In this document: positions 24,200 to 33,552 of the stretch, piece by piece
Layout: each line of letters begins with the position of its first letter
How positions within the stretch are numbered: position 1 is the first letter of the stretch
NCBI GenBank assembly: GCA_034932745.1
Contig: JAYFOJ010000004.1
Location: 28,629-92,628, forward strand
DNA: 64,000 nt
Direction of reading: 5' to 3'
From: JBAYST01 sp034932745
GTDB lineage: Bacteria; Bacillota_I; Bacilli_A; RFN20; CAG-826
Position numbers and translations under genes: made by a program
Notes under the pieces: model-generated
Told to the model about the DNA's origin: nothing
The model's database searches: none
Seen by the model: only the letters and a program-made list of their open reading frames with translations

Positions 24200-25057
24200 A
24201 TGGATGGAATAATTTTAATCGATAAAGATAAAGACTGGACTAGTCAGGATGTTTGTTCAAAAGTAAAACACATCTTAAATACTAGAAAAGTTGGTCATAC
24301 TGGAACATTAGATCCGTTTGCGACGGGTCTACTAATTTTGACTATCGGTTCTGCGACCAAAATCGGACAATTCATCGAGAGTTTGAATAAGTCATACATC
24401 GCCTCTATGAAATTAGGGGTTAAAACTTCAACCGGCGATTTAACTGGAGAAGTTATCGAAAATAAAAAAGTACCGACTCTTACCGAAAGCGCGATTAAAG
24501 AGGTTCTATCTAGTCTTATCGGAGTTCAAGAACAACTGCCTCCGATGACCAGTGCGATCAAAGTCAATGGCGTTCCTTTATATAAAATGGCTCATCAAGG
24601 TCTAGAAATCGCTCGGAAAACTAGAAAGATTGAGGTATATGAAATCAAACTAGTTTCATATGAGAACGATATCATTACTTTTGCTTGTGATGTATCAAAA
24701 GGGACATATATAAGAACTCTAGGAGAGACAATTGCTGAAAAATTAGGAACAGTTGGGCATTTACTAGAATTACGAAGAACGAAAGTAGGACGCTATTTTA
24801 TCAATAACGCAACAAAGATCAATACATTGAATGAAACATCAATAATCGATATCAATAAATCACTACCATTCATGCCTTCTTATAATTTAAATAGTAGCGA
24901 AGAAAAAATTGTATTAAATGGTGGGAAACTATCATTACTAACTAAAGATAAAGTTGTTGCGGTTTACGGTATTACAAAAAAACTATTAGCGGTATATCAA
25001 AAAGAAGATGATGGTTTCTATCACTGCTTACGAGGCATCCAAAATGAAAACGATTAA
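24200..25057 (+). CDS. truB: tRNA pseudouridine(55) synthase
   Basis: Makes pseudouridine 55 in the T-loop of tRNAs. The catalytic region 'GHTGTLDPFATGLLILTIG' with Asp in TLDP is present, along with 'QLPPMTSAIKVNGVPLYKMAHQG' and 'VSKGTYIRTLGETIAEKLG'. At 285 residues it is a standard short bacterial TruB with a partial C-terminal PUA-like end. The start site is fixed by family alignment; no SD is present and the -10 is 9 nt before the ATG. It overlaps ribF by 14 nt, the usual truB-ribF pair. Confidence 0.95.
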   Translation: MDGIILIDKDKDWTSQDVCSKVKHILNTRKVGHTGTLDPFATGLLILTIGSATKIGQFIESLNKSYIASMKLGVKTSTGDLTGEVIENKKVPTLTESAIKEVLSSLIGVQEQLPPMTSAIKVNGVPLYKMAHQGLEIARKTRKIEVYEIKLVSYENDIITFACDVSKGTYIRTLGETIAEKLGTVGHLLELRRTKVGRYFINNATKINTLNETSIIDINKSLPFMPSYNLNSSEEKIVLNGGKLSLLTKDKVVAVYGITKKLLAVYQKEDDGFYHCLRGIQNEND

Positions 25058-25943
25058 GTTCAACTTGAATAATATTCCAAAATTAGATGATAACTGTGCC
25101 CTATGCTTAGGCTATTTTGATGGTCTTCATATCGGTCATCGGACCTTAATAGAATCCGCGGTAAAAGAGAACAAAAAAGTCGGTGTTTTAACCTTTGATT
25201 TTTCTCCAAAGTTATTCTTAAAAAACGACGATAATTTAGTCCTTACCTCAATCGAAGATAAAGAAGCAATTCTTAGCAAAATTGGAGTCAGTTATTTATT
25301 GGTTATGGAAGTAACTAATGAACTATTGAACGTTGATCGGAAAGTCTTCATCGACGAAGTCTTAAAAAGACTAAATCCATCGTCGATATATTGCGGTAAA
25401 GATTTCCGCTTCGGTAAAAATAAAGAAGGCAGTGTCGATGATTTAAAAAAGAATTTTAAAACGATTGATATCGATTTAGTCGATTATGAAAATCGAAAAA
25501 TTTCTTCTTCTAGAATCATTAGATTACTCGAAAAAGGCGATATCGAAGAGGCTAATATTTTACTCGGAAGGTATTACTCGATTAAAGGGACAGTTGTCAA
25601 AGGTTTAGGCAACGGTGGAAGACTTGGATTTAAGACCGCTAATCTCGAGTTAAAAAGTCATTATTTTTTACCACTTAACGGAGTTTATATTTGCTACGCC
25701 ATTTTCGATAACAAAAAACATGAAGCTATAGCGAATATTGGCATTCATCCATCTATCGATAAATTAAGTAAGCCGATTGTCGAAGTTCACGTACTCGATG
25801 GTGAAGAAGAACTTCTCAATAAAGATATTGAAGTCAGTTTTTTGTCTTTCATAAGACCAGAGCTTAAATTCGAAAATACCGATGATTTAATCGCTCAAAT
25901 CGGTCGCGACGTTGTAGACGCTATCTATTACTTTAAAAAGTAA
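25044..25943 (+). CDS. ribF: Bifunctional riboflavin kinase / FAD synthetase
   Basis: Converts riboflavin to FMN and then FAD. The N-terminal nucleotidyltransferase domain has 'LCLGYFDGLHIGHRTLI' and 'YCGKDFRFGKNKEG'. 'ISSSRIIRLLEKGDIEEANILLGRYYSIKGTVVKG' leads into the C-terminal kinase domain with 'GRLGFKTANLEL' and the NIGIHPSI region. 299 residues, normal size. The frame can start at 25008, but the ATG at 25044 has GAGG upstream and matches the family. It overlaps truB. Confidence 0.95.
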   Translation: MKTIKFNLNNIPKLDDNCALCLGYFDGLHIGHRTLIESAVKENKKVGVLTFDFSPKLFLKNDDNLVLTSIEDKEAILSKIGVSYLLVMEVTNELLNVDRKVFIDEVLKRLNPSSIYCGKDFRFGKNKEGSVDDLKKNFKTIDIDLVDYENRKISSSRIIRLLEKGDIEEANILLGRYYSIKGTVVKGLGNGGRLGFKTANLELKSHYFLPLNGVYICYAIFDNKKHEAIANIGIHPSIDKLSKPIVEVHVLDGEEELLNKDIEVSFLSFIRPELKFENTDDLIAQIGRDVVDAIYYFKK

Positions 25944-25972
25944 TTGCGAAATAGATGTATTGGTTGTATATT
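25944..25972 (+). promoter_or_regulatory. rpsO promoter
   Basis: TTGCGA (25944-25949), exact 17-nt spacer, TATATT (25967-25972). It directly follows ribF and gives a leader of about 75 nt. Confidence 0.65.
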
Positions 25973-25978
25973 ACTAAC

Positions 25979-26030
25979 AGCGACTTATCCGTTGAAAAGC
26001 GATTCCTCAACGCTCTCCGATGAATAAGCT
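25979..26030 (+). promoter_or_regulatory. Structured rpsO leader, candidate S15 autoregulatory site
   Basis: Nested stems: CTTAT (25984-25988) with ATAAG (26024-26028), and CGTTGA (25990-25995) with TCAACG (26007-26012); AG/CT extends the outer helix. S15 represses its own mRNA through structured leaders in several bacteria. The fold here is read by eye, and I cannot match it to a named S15 leader class. Confidence 0.5.
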
Positions 26031-26056
26031 AAGTAGAAAACAAGGAGGAAAAATCG

Positions 26057-26326
26057 ATGGCATTAACAAAAGAAAAGGTCTCCCAACTCGTCAAGTCTTT
26101 TGGCAAAAACGAAAAGGACACTGGTTCTGCCGAAGTTCAAATCGCTCTTCTTACTGAACAGATTAATAAGTTGACCGCTCACTTGAAGGCCAACCCAAAA
26201 GATCACGTTTCACAAAGAGGACTAATGATTCTCGTCGGCAAAAGAAGAAGATTACTCGATTATCTAGCAGTCAATGATAGAGATTCATATCTCAAACTGA
26301 TCGCTGAACTCGGTCTTCGTAAATAA
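26057..26326 (+). CDS. rpsO: 30S ribosomal protein S15
   Basis: An 89-residue primary 16S rRNA binding protein of the central domain. The S15 signature is intact: 'GSAEVQIALLTEQINKLTAHLKANPKDHVSQRGLMILVGKRRRLLDYLAVNDRDSYLKLIAELGLRK'. A strong AAGGAGG lies 7 nt before the ATG. Followed by a terminator and then pnp, the common rpsO-pnp order. A structured leader may allow autoregulation. Confidence 0.98.
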   Translation: MALTKEKVSQLVKSFGKNEKDTGSAEVQIALLTEQINKLTAHLKANPKDHVSQRGLMILVGKRRRLLDYLAVNDRDSYLKLIAELGLRK

Positions 26327-26341
26327 CAACAAGAGGAAAAC

Positions 26342-26370
26342 AAAGCACCTAAAAGGGTGCTTTTATTTTT
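26342..26370 (+). terminator. Intrinsic terminator of rpsO
   Basis: AAAGCACC (26342-26349) with GGTGCTTT (26356-26363), then TATTTTT. Confidence 0.85.
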
Positions 26371-26396
26371 GCATCCGCGCGTATATGTGCTATAAT
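26369..26396 (+). promoter_or_regulatory. pnp promoter with extended -10
   Basis: TTGCAT (26369-26374), 16-nt spacer, TGTGC-TATAAT (26386-26396). A leader of about 25 nt with GAGG follows. Confidence 0.65.
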
Positions 26397-26428
26397 GCTT
26401 CCGTTAAAAATTTAGAAAGAGGAAAAAA

Positions 26429-28630
26429 ATGAAAAAAGTATTCGAATTTGAGTTCGAAGGAAAGAAGCTCGTTGTTGAGACTGGCGAAATTGCTAAGCAA
26501 GCAGATGGCGCAGTCGTTGTGAGATTAAACGAGACCGTGGTTCTTTCCACAGTATGTGCCTCAGAGAATCCAAAAGAGGGAGATTTCTTCCCACTAACTG
26601 TTCAATATGAAGAAAAACAGTACGCAATTGGCAAGATTCCAGGCTCATTCTTAAGACGTGAAGGTAGAGCAGGCGAACACGCTACCCTAACCGCCAGATT
26701 GATCGATAGACCAATCAGACCAATGTTCGCAGAAGGTTTTAGAAACGAAGTACAAATCGTTAACACCGTGTTATCTGTTGATATGGACAGCACCCCAGAA
26801 ATGACCGCAATGTTTGGTTCTTCACTTGCGTTAGGAGTATCTGATATTCCTTTCGATGGTCCTATTGCTGGTGTCTATGTCGGCCGTATAAATGGCAAAT
26901 TAGTTATTAATCCAACAGTGGATGAATGGACTAAATCGGACATGAAGATTGCTGTCGCAGGTACAAAGCAAGCGATTAACATGGTCGAAGCTGGAGCAGA
27001 TCAAGTTCCTGAAGAAGAAATGCTCGACGCTTTAATGTTTGGACACGAAGCAGTGAAAAAACTCTGCGCTATCCAAGAAAAAATCATTAAAGAAGTCGGT
27101 AAAGAAAAAAGAGAAATCGAACTTTATAAAGTCGATGAAGAAATCGAAAAAGACATTCATGCTCGTGCAACCAAAAAACTTTGCAAGGCAATCTCGATTT
27201 TCGATAAGTTAGAAAGACAACATGCTATCGAAGATACAGAGAATGAATTTATCGACGAATACGATGCTCGTAAATACGAAGACGAAAAGACTCGTCAAAA
27301 AACATTGAGCATGGTTAAAGAAGTACTCGAAACAATCGTCGCTAATGAAGTTAGACGTTTAATTACTGAAGAAAAGATTAGACCAGATGGTCGTAAAGTC
27401 GATGAAATTCGTCCTTTGAACGCTCAAGTAGATTTGCTTCCACGCGTTCATGGTTCCGCAATGTTTACAAGAGGCCAAACTCAAGTCCTTGCGATTACTA
27501 CGCTCGGTGCAAAAAGCGATGCTCAAATGATCGACAATTTAACCGAAGAAGATACAAGACGTTGGATGCATCATTATAATTTCCCACCTTTCTCGGTTGG
27601 CGAAATCGGTAAGATGGGATCTCCAGGACGTCGTGAAATCGGACATGGTGCTCTTGGCGAACGCGCTCTTAGCTACGTTATTCCAAGCGAGGAAGAATTC
27701 CCATACACAATTAGAACTGTAGCAGAAGTTATGGAATCAAATGGTTCATCTTCTCAAGCTTCGATTTGTGCATCATGTATGTCGCTTATGGCTGCCGGCG
27801 TTCCAATCAAAGCCGTCGTTAGCGGTATCGCTATGGGTCTTATCTCAAGCGGTCCACTAGATGGAAAACATCCTTATACAATTTTAACCGATATCCAAGG
27901 TTTAGAAGATCACTTTGGCGATATGGATTTCAAGGTTGCTGGTACCAAAAATGGTATTACTGCCTTACAAATGGATATCAAAATCAAAGGTGTTACTCGC
28001 GAAGTATTAAAAGAAGCTCTTGCCCAATCACATGGCGCTAGAGAAGCAATAAGAAAAGTGATGGAAGCCACGATTGCTGAACCTCGTTCAGATGTCGGAA
28101 AATACGCTCCTAAGATGGACACCTTCTTCATCGATGTCGACAAGATTAGAGAAGTCATCGGCACTGGTGGAAAAGTTATCAATGATATCATCGCTCAATG
28201 CGATAACGTCAAAATCGATATCGACGATAATGGCCAAGTAACGATTTATCACATGGAAAGAGCGCTAATTAACAAGGCTAAAGGAATGATTATGGACATC
28301 GTTCGCGAAGCTAAAGTTGGTGAAGATTTCGAAGGTGAAGTCGTAAGAGTGGAAGACTATGGTGCTTTCGTCCGTTTATTCGGTGAAGTCGATGGTCTAT
28401 GCCACGTTTCAAGACTTGGATGGGGCTATATCAATAAAGCATCTGATGTCGTCAAAGTCGGAGACAAACTTAAAGTTCGCGTAATCGAAATAGATGACCA
28501 CGGCAAAGTTAAAGTTTCTCATCGTGAATTCGAAGAAAAACCAGCAGACTATGTCGAGCGTCCTGCTAAAGTAGAGCACACCGACCGTCCAGATAATTTC
28601 CACAAGGGACCAAGAAAGTTCCATAAGTAA
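26429..28630 (+). CDS. pnp: Polyribonucleotide nucleotidyltransferase (PNPase)
   Basis: Phosphorolytic 3'-5' exoribonuclease, a trimer. It has two RNase PH domains separated by an alpha-helical domain. The second carries the active-site region 'TRGQTQVLAITTLGAKSDAQ' and 'YNFPPFSVGEIGKMGSPGRREIGHGALGERAL'. KH is at 'FIDVDKIREVIGTGGKVINDI' and S1 at 'EDFEGEVVRVEDYGAFVRLFGEVDGLCHVSRL'. 733 residues, full length. The C-terminus is His/Lys/Pro-rich. SD GAGG precedes the ATG. Monocistronic, ended by a strong hairpin. Confidence 0.97.
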   Translation: MKKVFEFEFEGKKLVVETGEIAKQADGAVVVRLNETVVLSTVCASENPKEGDFFPLTVQYEEKQYAIGKIPGSFLRREGRAGEHATLTARLIDRPIRPMFAEGFRNEVQIVNTVLSVDMDSTPEMTAMFGSSLALGVSDIPFDGPIAGVYVGRINGKLVINPTVDEWTKSDMKIAVAGTKQAINMVEAGADQVPEEEMLDALMFGHEAVKKLCAIQEKIIKEVGKEKREIELYKVDEEIEKDIHARATKKLCKAISIFDKLERQHAIEDTENEFIDEYDARKYEDEKTRQKTLSMVKEVLETIVANEVRRLITEEKIRPDGRKVDEIRPLNAQVDLLPRVHGSAMFTRGQTQVLAITTLGAKSDAQMIDNLTEEDTRRWMHHYNFPPFSVGEIGKMGSPGRREIGHGALGERALSYVIPSEEEFPYTIRTVAEVMESNGSSSQASICASCMSLMAAGVPIKAVVSGIAMGLISSGPLDGKHPYTILTDIQGLEDHFGDMDFKVAGTKNGITALQMDIKIKGVTREVLKEALAQSHGAREAIRKVMEATIAEPRSDVGKYAPKMDTFFIDVDKIREVIGTGGKVINDIIAQCDNVKIDIDDNGQVTIYHMERALINKAKGMIMDIVREAKVGEDFEGEVVRVEDYGAFVRLFGEVDGLCHVSRLGWGYINKASDVVKVGDKLKVRVIEIDDHGKVKVSHREFEEKPADYVERPAKVEHTDRPDNFHKGPRKFHK

Positions 28631-28645
28631 TAAAACAGAAATAAG

Positions 28646-28676
28646 AATGCGGAGTCGTAAGACTTCGCATTTTTTC
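28646..28676 (+). terminator. Intrinsic terminator of pnp
   Basis: AATGCGGAGTC (28646-28656), loop GTAA, GACTTCGCATT (28661-28671), then TTTT. Confidence 0.9.
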
Positions 28677-28739
28677 TTTATAGTTTTGTAAAAAGTAATA
28701 TCATAATGTTAATATATAAAAGATAAGAGGAAACATATA

Positions 28740-30179
28740 ATGTTTGATGTATTGATTATTGGTGCGGGCATTGTTGGTTCATTACTAGCTCGTGAATTAA
28801 AGCGTTACAAGTTATCTGTCGCTGTCTTAGATAAAGAAAATGATGTCGGGAATGTGACTAGTATGGCAAATAGCGCCATCATCCATTCCGGTTATGATCC
28901 TTTGCCTGGTTCATTAAAAGCTAGAATGAACGTTCAAGGGAACAAACTTTACGACGATTTAACTAAAGAACTCGATGTACCTTTTGGACGAGTTGGCTCT
29001 TTGACGATTGCCATTTACGATGAGCAATTGCCTCTATTAAAAGAGTTGGTAATTCGTGCTAAAGAAAATGGCGTCGAAGTTAAACTTCTATCAAAAGAAG
29101 AAGTAATCGCAATGGAACCAAATATAACTAAAGAAGTTAAAGGTGGTTTATTCGCGCCCACCGCAGGTATTATTGACCCATTCAATTTGTGCGTTCATGC
29201 CATGGAAAACGCCATGGATAACGGCGTCGAATTGTTCTTAAGCGAAAAAGTCATCGCTATTAAAAAGAATAAAGATCATTACGAAGTAAAAACCGCTAAT
29301 AATCACATCTATAAAGCTAAAATGGTTGTGAATGCCGCTGGCATTTATAGCGATCAAATCGCCAATATGGTTTCACCGGTAGATTGGAAAATAACCCCTC
29401 GTAAAGGACAATATTTTGTTCTCGATCATTACGGAACTGGACTAGTGAAACATGTTATATTCCCATTACCGAGCGAAAAAGGTAAAGGTATTTTAGTGAC
29501 GATGACGACTTCTGGTAATTATCTCGTTGGTCCTTCATCTGAACTAGTTGATAACCGTGAAGATTTTGCGTGCGATTTACCAACACTAAAGAAAATTAGA
29601 GAATCATCATTACTGATGGTTCCTAATATCCCTTTTCATCAGACGATTAGGTGTTTTGCGGGATTAAGAGCGACCTCGTCTCGGCATGACTTCGTCATCG
29701 AAACTCCAAAAGGAATACCGGATTTCGTCAATGTCGGCGGTATTGAGTCCCCAGGATTTGTTGCTTCGCCAGCGATTGCAAAATACATAATTGAGAATTT
29801 CGTAAGCAAAATATTTAAACTCGAACCAAACACTAGTTTTAATCCGCAAGTAAGAAGATACATTCGTCCTAAAGCCTTGAAAATTCACGATCGGAATATC
29901 CTAATAAAAGAAAATCCTGACTATGGGCAAATTGTTTGTAGTTGCGAAAAGGTTACATTGGGTGAGATAAGGGATGTTCTTACGAGAAATTGCCCTCCGC
30001 ATACGATTAAAGCGATGAAAAAAAGGGTAAGAGCGGGATTTGGAAAGTGCCAAGGTGGTTTTTGCCAACCATTAATCGTAAAAGAATTAGCTAATTTCTA
30101 TCATATATCGCCTCTAGAGGTTTTATACGATAAGGAAGATAGCAATGTCCTATTAGAGCAACTAAAGGAAAGCAAGTGA
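28740..30179 (+). CDS. FAD-dependent oxidoreductase with BFD-like Fe-S domain (GlpA-like)
   Basis: First gene of a three-gene flavoprotein operon. The N-terminal dinucleotide-binding site is 'DVLIIGAGIVGSLLARELKRY', followed by a DAO-type oxidoreductase core up to about residue 360. The C-terminal domain carries four cysteines in CSCEKVTLGEI and GFGKCQGGFC, the BFD-like [2Fe-2S] pattern. The same architecture is found in anaerobic glycerol-3-phosphate dehydrogenase subunit A and in the oxidases that go with DUF1667 proteins. The probable reaction is oxidation of glycerol-3-phosphate to dihydroxyacetone phosphate; the substrate is inferred. SD AAGAGG lies 11 nt before the ATG. Confidence 0.82.
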   Translation: MFDVLIIGAGIVGSLLARELKRYKLSVAVLDKENDVGNVTSMANSAIIHSGYDPLPGSLKARMNVQGNKLYDDLTKELDVPFGRVGSLTIAIYDEQLPLLKELVIRAKENGVEVKLLSKEEVIAMEPNITKEVKGGLFAPTAGIIDPFNLCVHAMENAMDNGVELFLSEKVIAIKKNKDHYEVKTANNHIYKAKMVVNAAGIYSDQIANMVSPVDWKITPRKGQYFVLDHYGTGLVKHVIFPLPSEKGKGILVTMTTSGNYLVGPSSELVDNREDFACDLPTLKKIRESSLLMVPNIPFHQTIRCFAGLRATSSRHDFVIETPKGIPDFVNVGGIESPGFVASPAIAKYIIENFVSKIFKLEPNTSFNPQVRRYIRPKALKIHDRNILIKENPDYGQIVCSCEKVTLGEIRDVLTRNCPPHTIKAMKKRVRAGFGKCQGGFCQPLIVKELANFYHISPLEVLYDKEDSNVLLEQLKESK

Positions 30180-30186
30180 TCAAATT

Positions 30187-31446
30187 ATGAAAACACGTGA
30201 TTTGATAATTATTGGTGGAGGAAGTGCTGGAATGGCAGCGGCTATTCAGGCATATAACGATGGTATTAAGGACATCCTAATTATCGAAAAAGATCACAAA
30301 CTAGGTGGCATCTTAAACCAATGTATCCATAACGGATTCGGCTTAACTGAATTTAAAGAAGAATTGACAGGACCTGAGTACTTGACCCGTTTCGCAAATA
30401 AAATAAGCGAACTTGGAATTGAAGTAAAACTCGATACAACTGTTTTAAATATTACCAAAGAATTGGTAGTGACATATTCAAATCGTCTCGATGGTTATGT
30501 GAACTTAAAGGCTAAAGCCTTAGTTTTGGCAACTGGTTGCTACGAAAGAAATGCTGGAGCGATTCAGATTCCTGGTGATCGCCCAAGCGGAATTATCACT
30601 GCAGGAACAGCACAAAAGTATTTGAACATTGATGGCTATTTAGTCGGTAAAAGAATAGTTATTCTTGGTAGTGGAGACATAGGTTTAATCATGGCTAGAA
30701 GAATGACTCTTGAAGGCGCAAAAGTTCTTTGCGTTGCTGAAATTATGCCATATTCAAATGGTCTGAACCGCAATATCGCCCAGTGTTTAAATGATTTCGA
30801 TATACCTTTGTATCTTTCCCATTCGGTTTCAAAAGTAGTGGGGAATGGAAGAGTCGAAAAGGTTACTATTTCTCAAGTCGATGAAAAGTTTCAATATATT
30901 CCAGGAACGGAAAAAGAATTCGAGTGTGACACGCTTTTATTATCGATTGGTTTAATTCCAAATGTTGGCTTATTGACTGATTTAAATTGTCCGATTGGTT
31001 CGACCAAGGGTGCGATTGTTAACGAAAATATGGAAACACTAATTCCTGGTTTATTTACTTGCGGGAATTGTTTACACGTCCACGATTTAGTCGACTTCGT
31101 AAGCGAAGAAGGTCGAAACGCTGGTCACGGCGCTGCTATGTACATAAAAAATGGAGAAAAAGTTACTCGAAGAGTGAAAGTATTAAATGGTGAAAATGTT
31201 GGATATGTTATTCCAGAAATAATAGATTTAGATACTAAAGAAACAACCACTTTCAAGTTTAGAGTAAGAAAACCTATTAAAGACGTCTATGTAATAGTGG
31301 AAAGCACACAATCGACAATAAAAAAGGTATTTAAACCAGTTCTAATCCCGAGTGAAATGGAAATGATTAAAATACCAAGTGATATCATTAATTCGTTAAA
31401 AGACGATATCGCGATTAGAATCGAAAGAAGGATAATTGAAAAATGA
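30187..31446 (+). CDS. NAD(P)/FAD-dependent oxidoreductase (GlpB-like partner)
   Basis: Second gene of the operon, 419 residues. It has an N-terminal FAD-binding motif 'DLIIIGGGSAGMAAAIQAY', an internal NAD-binding motif 'KRIVILGSGDIGLIMARRM' and the C-terminal FAD contact 'ETLIPGLFTCGNC'. This is a thioredoxin-reductase-like pyridine nucleotide-disulfide fold, probably passing electrons between the GlpA-like subunit and an acceptor. It begins 7 nt after the first gene with only a distant AAGGA as SD. Its stop overlaps the next ATG (ATGA). Confidence 0.85.
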   Translation: MKTRDLIIIGGGSAGMAAAIQAYNDGIKDILIIEKDHKLGGILNQCIHNGFGLTEFKEELTGPEYLTRFANKISELGIEVKLDTTVLNITKELVVTYSNRLDGYVNLKAKALVLATGCYERNAGAIQIPGDRPSGIITAGTAQKYLNIDGYLVGKRIVILGSGDIGLIMARRMTLEGAKVLCVAEIMPYSNGLNRNIAQCLNDFDIPLYLSHSVSKVVGNGRVEKVTISQVDEKFQYIPGTEKEFECDTLLLSIGLIPNVGLLTDLNCPIGSTKGAIVNENMETLIPGLFTCGNCLHVHDLVDFVSEEGRNAGHGAAMYIKNGEKVTRRVKVLNGENVGYVIPEIIDLDTKETTTFKFRVRKPIKDVYVIVESTQSTIKKVFKPVLIPSEMEMIKIPSDIINSLKDDIAIRIERRIIEK

Positions 31447-31784
31447 AAGAGATGATTTGTATTTGTTGCCCGCGCGGTTGTCATCTTTCAATAGATGATA
31501 ATTTAAAGGTTACTGGTAACCTTTGTCCTAAAGGCGAAGCTTACGCAAAAGCAGAAGTAACAAACCCAGTTAGAATCGTGACCTCAACGGTAAGAGTAAA
31601 AAACCGAATCGATACAGTTGTGTCGGTGAAAACGATTCCAGCCGCCCCAAAAGGGAGAATGTTTGATATTGTTGATGAAATCAATAAAGTTGGGGTTAAT
31701 GCCCCAATAAAAATAGGAGACGTCGTAATAAAAAATGTTCTCGGACTTGGTGTCGATATCGTCGCCACTAAAAATATTGAGTAA
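31443..31784 (+). CDS. DUF1667-family small Fe-S-like protein
   Basis: A 113-residue protein with four or five Cys close to the N-terminus (ICICCPRGCHL, GNLCPKG) and the conserved block 'EVTNPVRIVTSTVRVKNR'. It is always found next to GlpA/GlpB-like flavoproteins, where it probably acts as a small Fe-S or electron-transfer subunit; no direct function is established to my knowledge. It overlaps the preceding gene by 4 nt. No terminator hairpin is visible after it. Confidence 0.85.
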   Translation: MKEMICICCPRGCHLSIDDNLKVTGNLCPKGEAYAKAEVTNPVRIVTSTVRVKNRIDTVVSVKTIPAAPKGRMFDIVDEINKVGVNAPIKIGDVVIKNVLGLGVDIVATKNIE

Positions 31785-31813
31785 TCTTCATTTATTTAAT
31801 TTCACAATAGTTA

Positions 31814-31819
31814 TATAAT
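31814..31819 (+). promoter_or_regulatory. -10 element before the RNase J gene
   Basis: TATAAT. The leader of ~46 nt contains a small hairpin, ATCAGA/TCTGAT (31832-31851), and an AAGGAG SD. The -35 is weak. Confidence 0.45.
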
Positions 31820-31871
31820 AACTTTAGTTTTATCAGATAGTATATTCTGATGTTCACAAGGAGAATTTTAT

Positions 31872-33551
31872 ATGCCAGATAAAATCAGGGTTTTTGCTCT
31901 CGGTGGTTTAGACGAGAATGGTAAAAACATGACTGTAGTGGAAATCAACAACGACATCATCGTCATCGATGCCGGATTGAAATTTCCAAATAAATTAACA
32001 CCAGGAATTGATTTTTCAATCCCTAATCCAGACTACTTAATTAAAAACAAAAATAGAGTAAAAGGATACATTTTGACCCACGCTCACGACGAGCAAGTTG
32101 GTGCGCTTCCGTTTTTTTATGAACAAGCTCCTGCTCCTGTATACGGAACGACTTCATCTCTTTTCACTTTGAATAGTCATCGCATTCTTCTTTCTCATGA
32201 AGTTAAGTATGATTATCGAGTTGTAAGGACTTCATCGGCTTTTTTAATCGCTGGTCACGAAGTAAGATTGTTTCAAACGTGTCATAATGCCGCTAATAGT
32301 TTCGGCGTGTCGATTATGACCGATAAGGGTCAGATCGTTTATTCTGGTGACTACATTGTCGATTACGAAACAAATAATCCGAATTATCTATTCGATTTAC
32401 AAGCTATCGGAGATTTAGCAAGAAGACCCACTCTATTGCTAATGACTGAATCACTTTCTGCCGATAGTGATGGATATTGTTCCCCTAACCACAAATTAAC
32501 TGGCCATTTAGCCCCATATTTAGAAAGCTCTGAGGGCCGAGTTTTCATCGCTGCAAGTTGGGAAAATACCTATGGTATTCAAGAGATTATTACCCTCTGC
32601 GTTGCTAACCACAAAAAACTAGCGTTTAGTCATGAAACAAAAGCAATTTTGGATGAATTAGAGCGTCTTGGAGTAAGTAAAATTCCAAGTGAAAACATCC
32701 TCAATGCCGATGATATATTTAGATGTAGAGAACAAGACATGGTTATCCTATTCCTAGGATATCGCGAATTTTTGTATGATCATGTTTCAGAACTCGCTGA
32801 AGGAAAACTAAACGATCGGAAAATGTTTTTAAAACCAACCGATACATTCATTTTAGCTTCGCCACCTTCAGATAGTATTGAAGAAGATTTTACCGCGACA
32901 GTCGATAAACTTTTTAGAACTGGTTGTGAAGTTGTTTATCTCAAGAAAAAAGAGTTGTCAGGAATGCATGCTCGTAAGAACGATTTAAAATTGCTTTTAG
33001 CAATATTTAAACCAAAGTACTATCTACCCGTTAAAGGTCTTTTCTCTAAACTTCTTGCTAATGCCAAACTAGCCACGTCAATGAACATTGGATTAAATCA
33101 CACCAATACATTCGTTATGGAAAATGGCATGGTTTTAGACATTGCGGAAAACGGGACTGCTAAAATTATTCAAAATTCGAATATTGATGTTCGCGAATTA
33201 CTGGTAGACGGTCTTGGAGTTTCTGAGGTTGGAAATCAAATAATCGAAGAAAGAACAAAATTAGGCGTCGACGGAGTTGTCATTATTGCAACCACGATTA
33301 GTAGATCTAAAAAAGAAATCATTGCTAAACCAGACTGTCAAATGCGCGGATTTGTCTTCGTGAAAGAGGCTGAACCACTTCTAAAAGAAGTGACCAATAT
33401 CTTTATTGAAGAATTAGAAAAAGGATTGAAATCGGATAAATTTGATAAAGACAAGGTTCAAGAAATATTCAAGGATCGCGTCAAAAAAACCATTCGTTAT
33501 CAAATAAGAAGAGACCCTGTTGTCATTCCAATTATTGAAGAAGTCGAATAG
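31872..33551 (+). CDS. rnj: RNase J family protein with degenerate active site (J2-like)
   Basis: A metallo-beta-lactamase/beta-CASP protein of 559 residues, the length and domain order of RNase J. The metal site is altered. The HxHxDH motif reads H70-A-H72-D-E74-Q75, so both the catalytic Asp and the next His are replaced. HTGD is YSGD, and the C-terminal PVHGEY is PVKGLF with Lys388 in place of the His ligand. B. subtilis RNase J2 also has a degenerate site and works mainly as a partner of RNase J1. I infer a structural or regulatory J2-type subunit, with an active J1 elsewhere. The frame is intact and preceded by AAGGAG, so it is not a pseudogene. Confidence 0.88.
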   Translation: MPDKIRVFALGGLDENGKNMTVVEINNDIIVIDAGLKFPNKLTPGIDFSIPNPDYLIKNKNRVKGYILTHAHDEQVGALPFFYEQAPAPVYGTTSSLFTLNSHRILLSHEVKYDYRVVRTSSAFLIAGHEVRLFQTCHNAANSFGVSIMTDKGQIVYSGDYIVDYETNNPNYLFDLQAIGDLARRPTLLLMTESLSADSDGYCSPNHKLTGHLAPYLESSEGRVFIAASWENTYGIQEIITLCVANHKKLAFSHETKAILDELERLGVSKIPSENILNADDIFRCREQDMVILFLGYREFLYDHVSELAEGKLNDRKMFLKPTDTFILASPPSDSIEEDFTATVDKLFRTGCEVVYLKKKELSGMHARKNDLKLLLAIFKPKYYLPVKGLFSKLLANAKLATSMNIGLNHTNTFVMENGMVLDIAENGTAKIIQNSNIDVRELLVDGLGVSEVGNQIIEERTKLGVDGVVIIATTISRSKKEIIAKPDCQMRGFVFVKEAEPLLKEVTNIFIEELEKGLKSDKFDKDKVQEIFKDRVKKTIRYQIRRDPVVIPIIEEVE

Positions 33552-33552
33552 T

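Noticed and set aside
31872..33551. Pseudogene reading of the RNase J gene
   Set aside because: The frame is intact and has a normal SD, terminator and family length; only the active-site residues differ.
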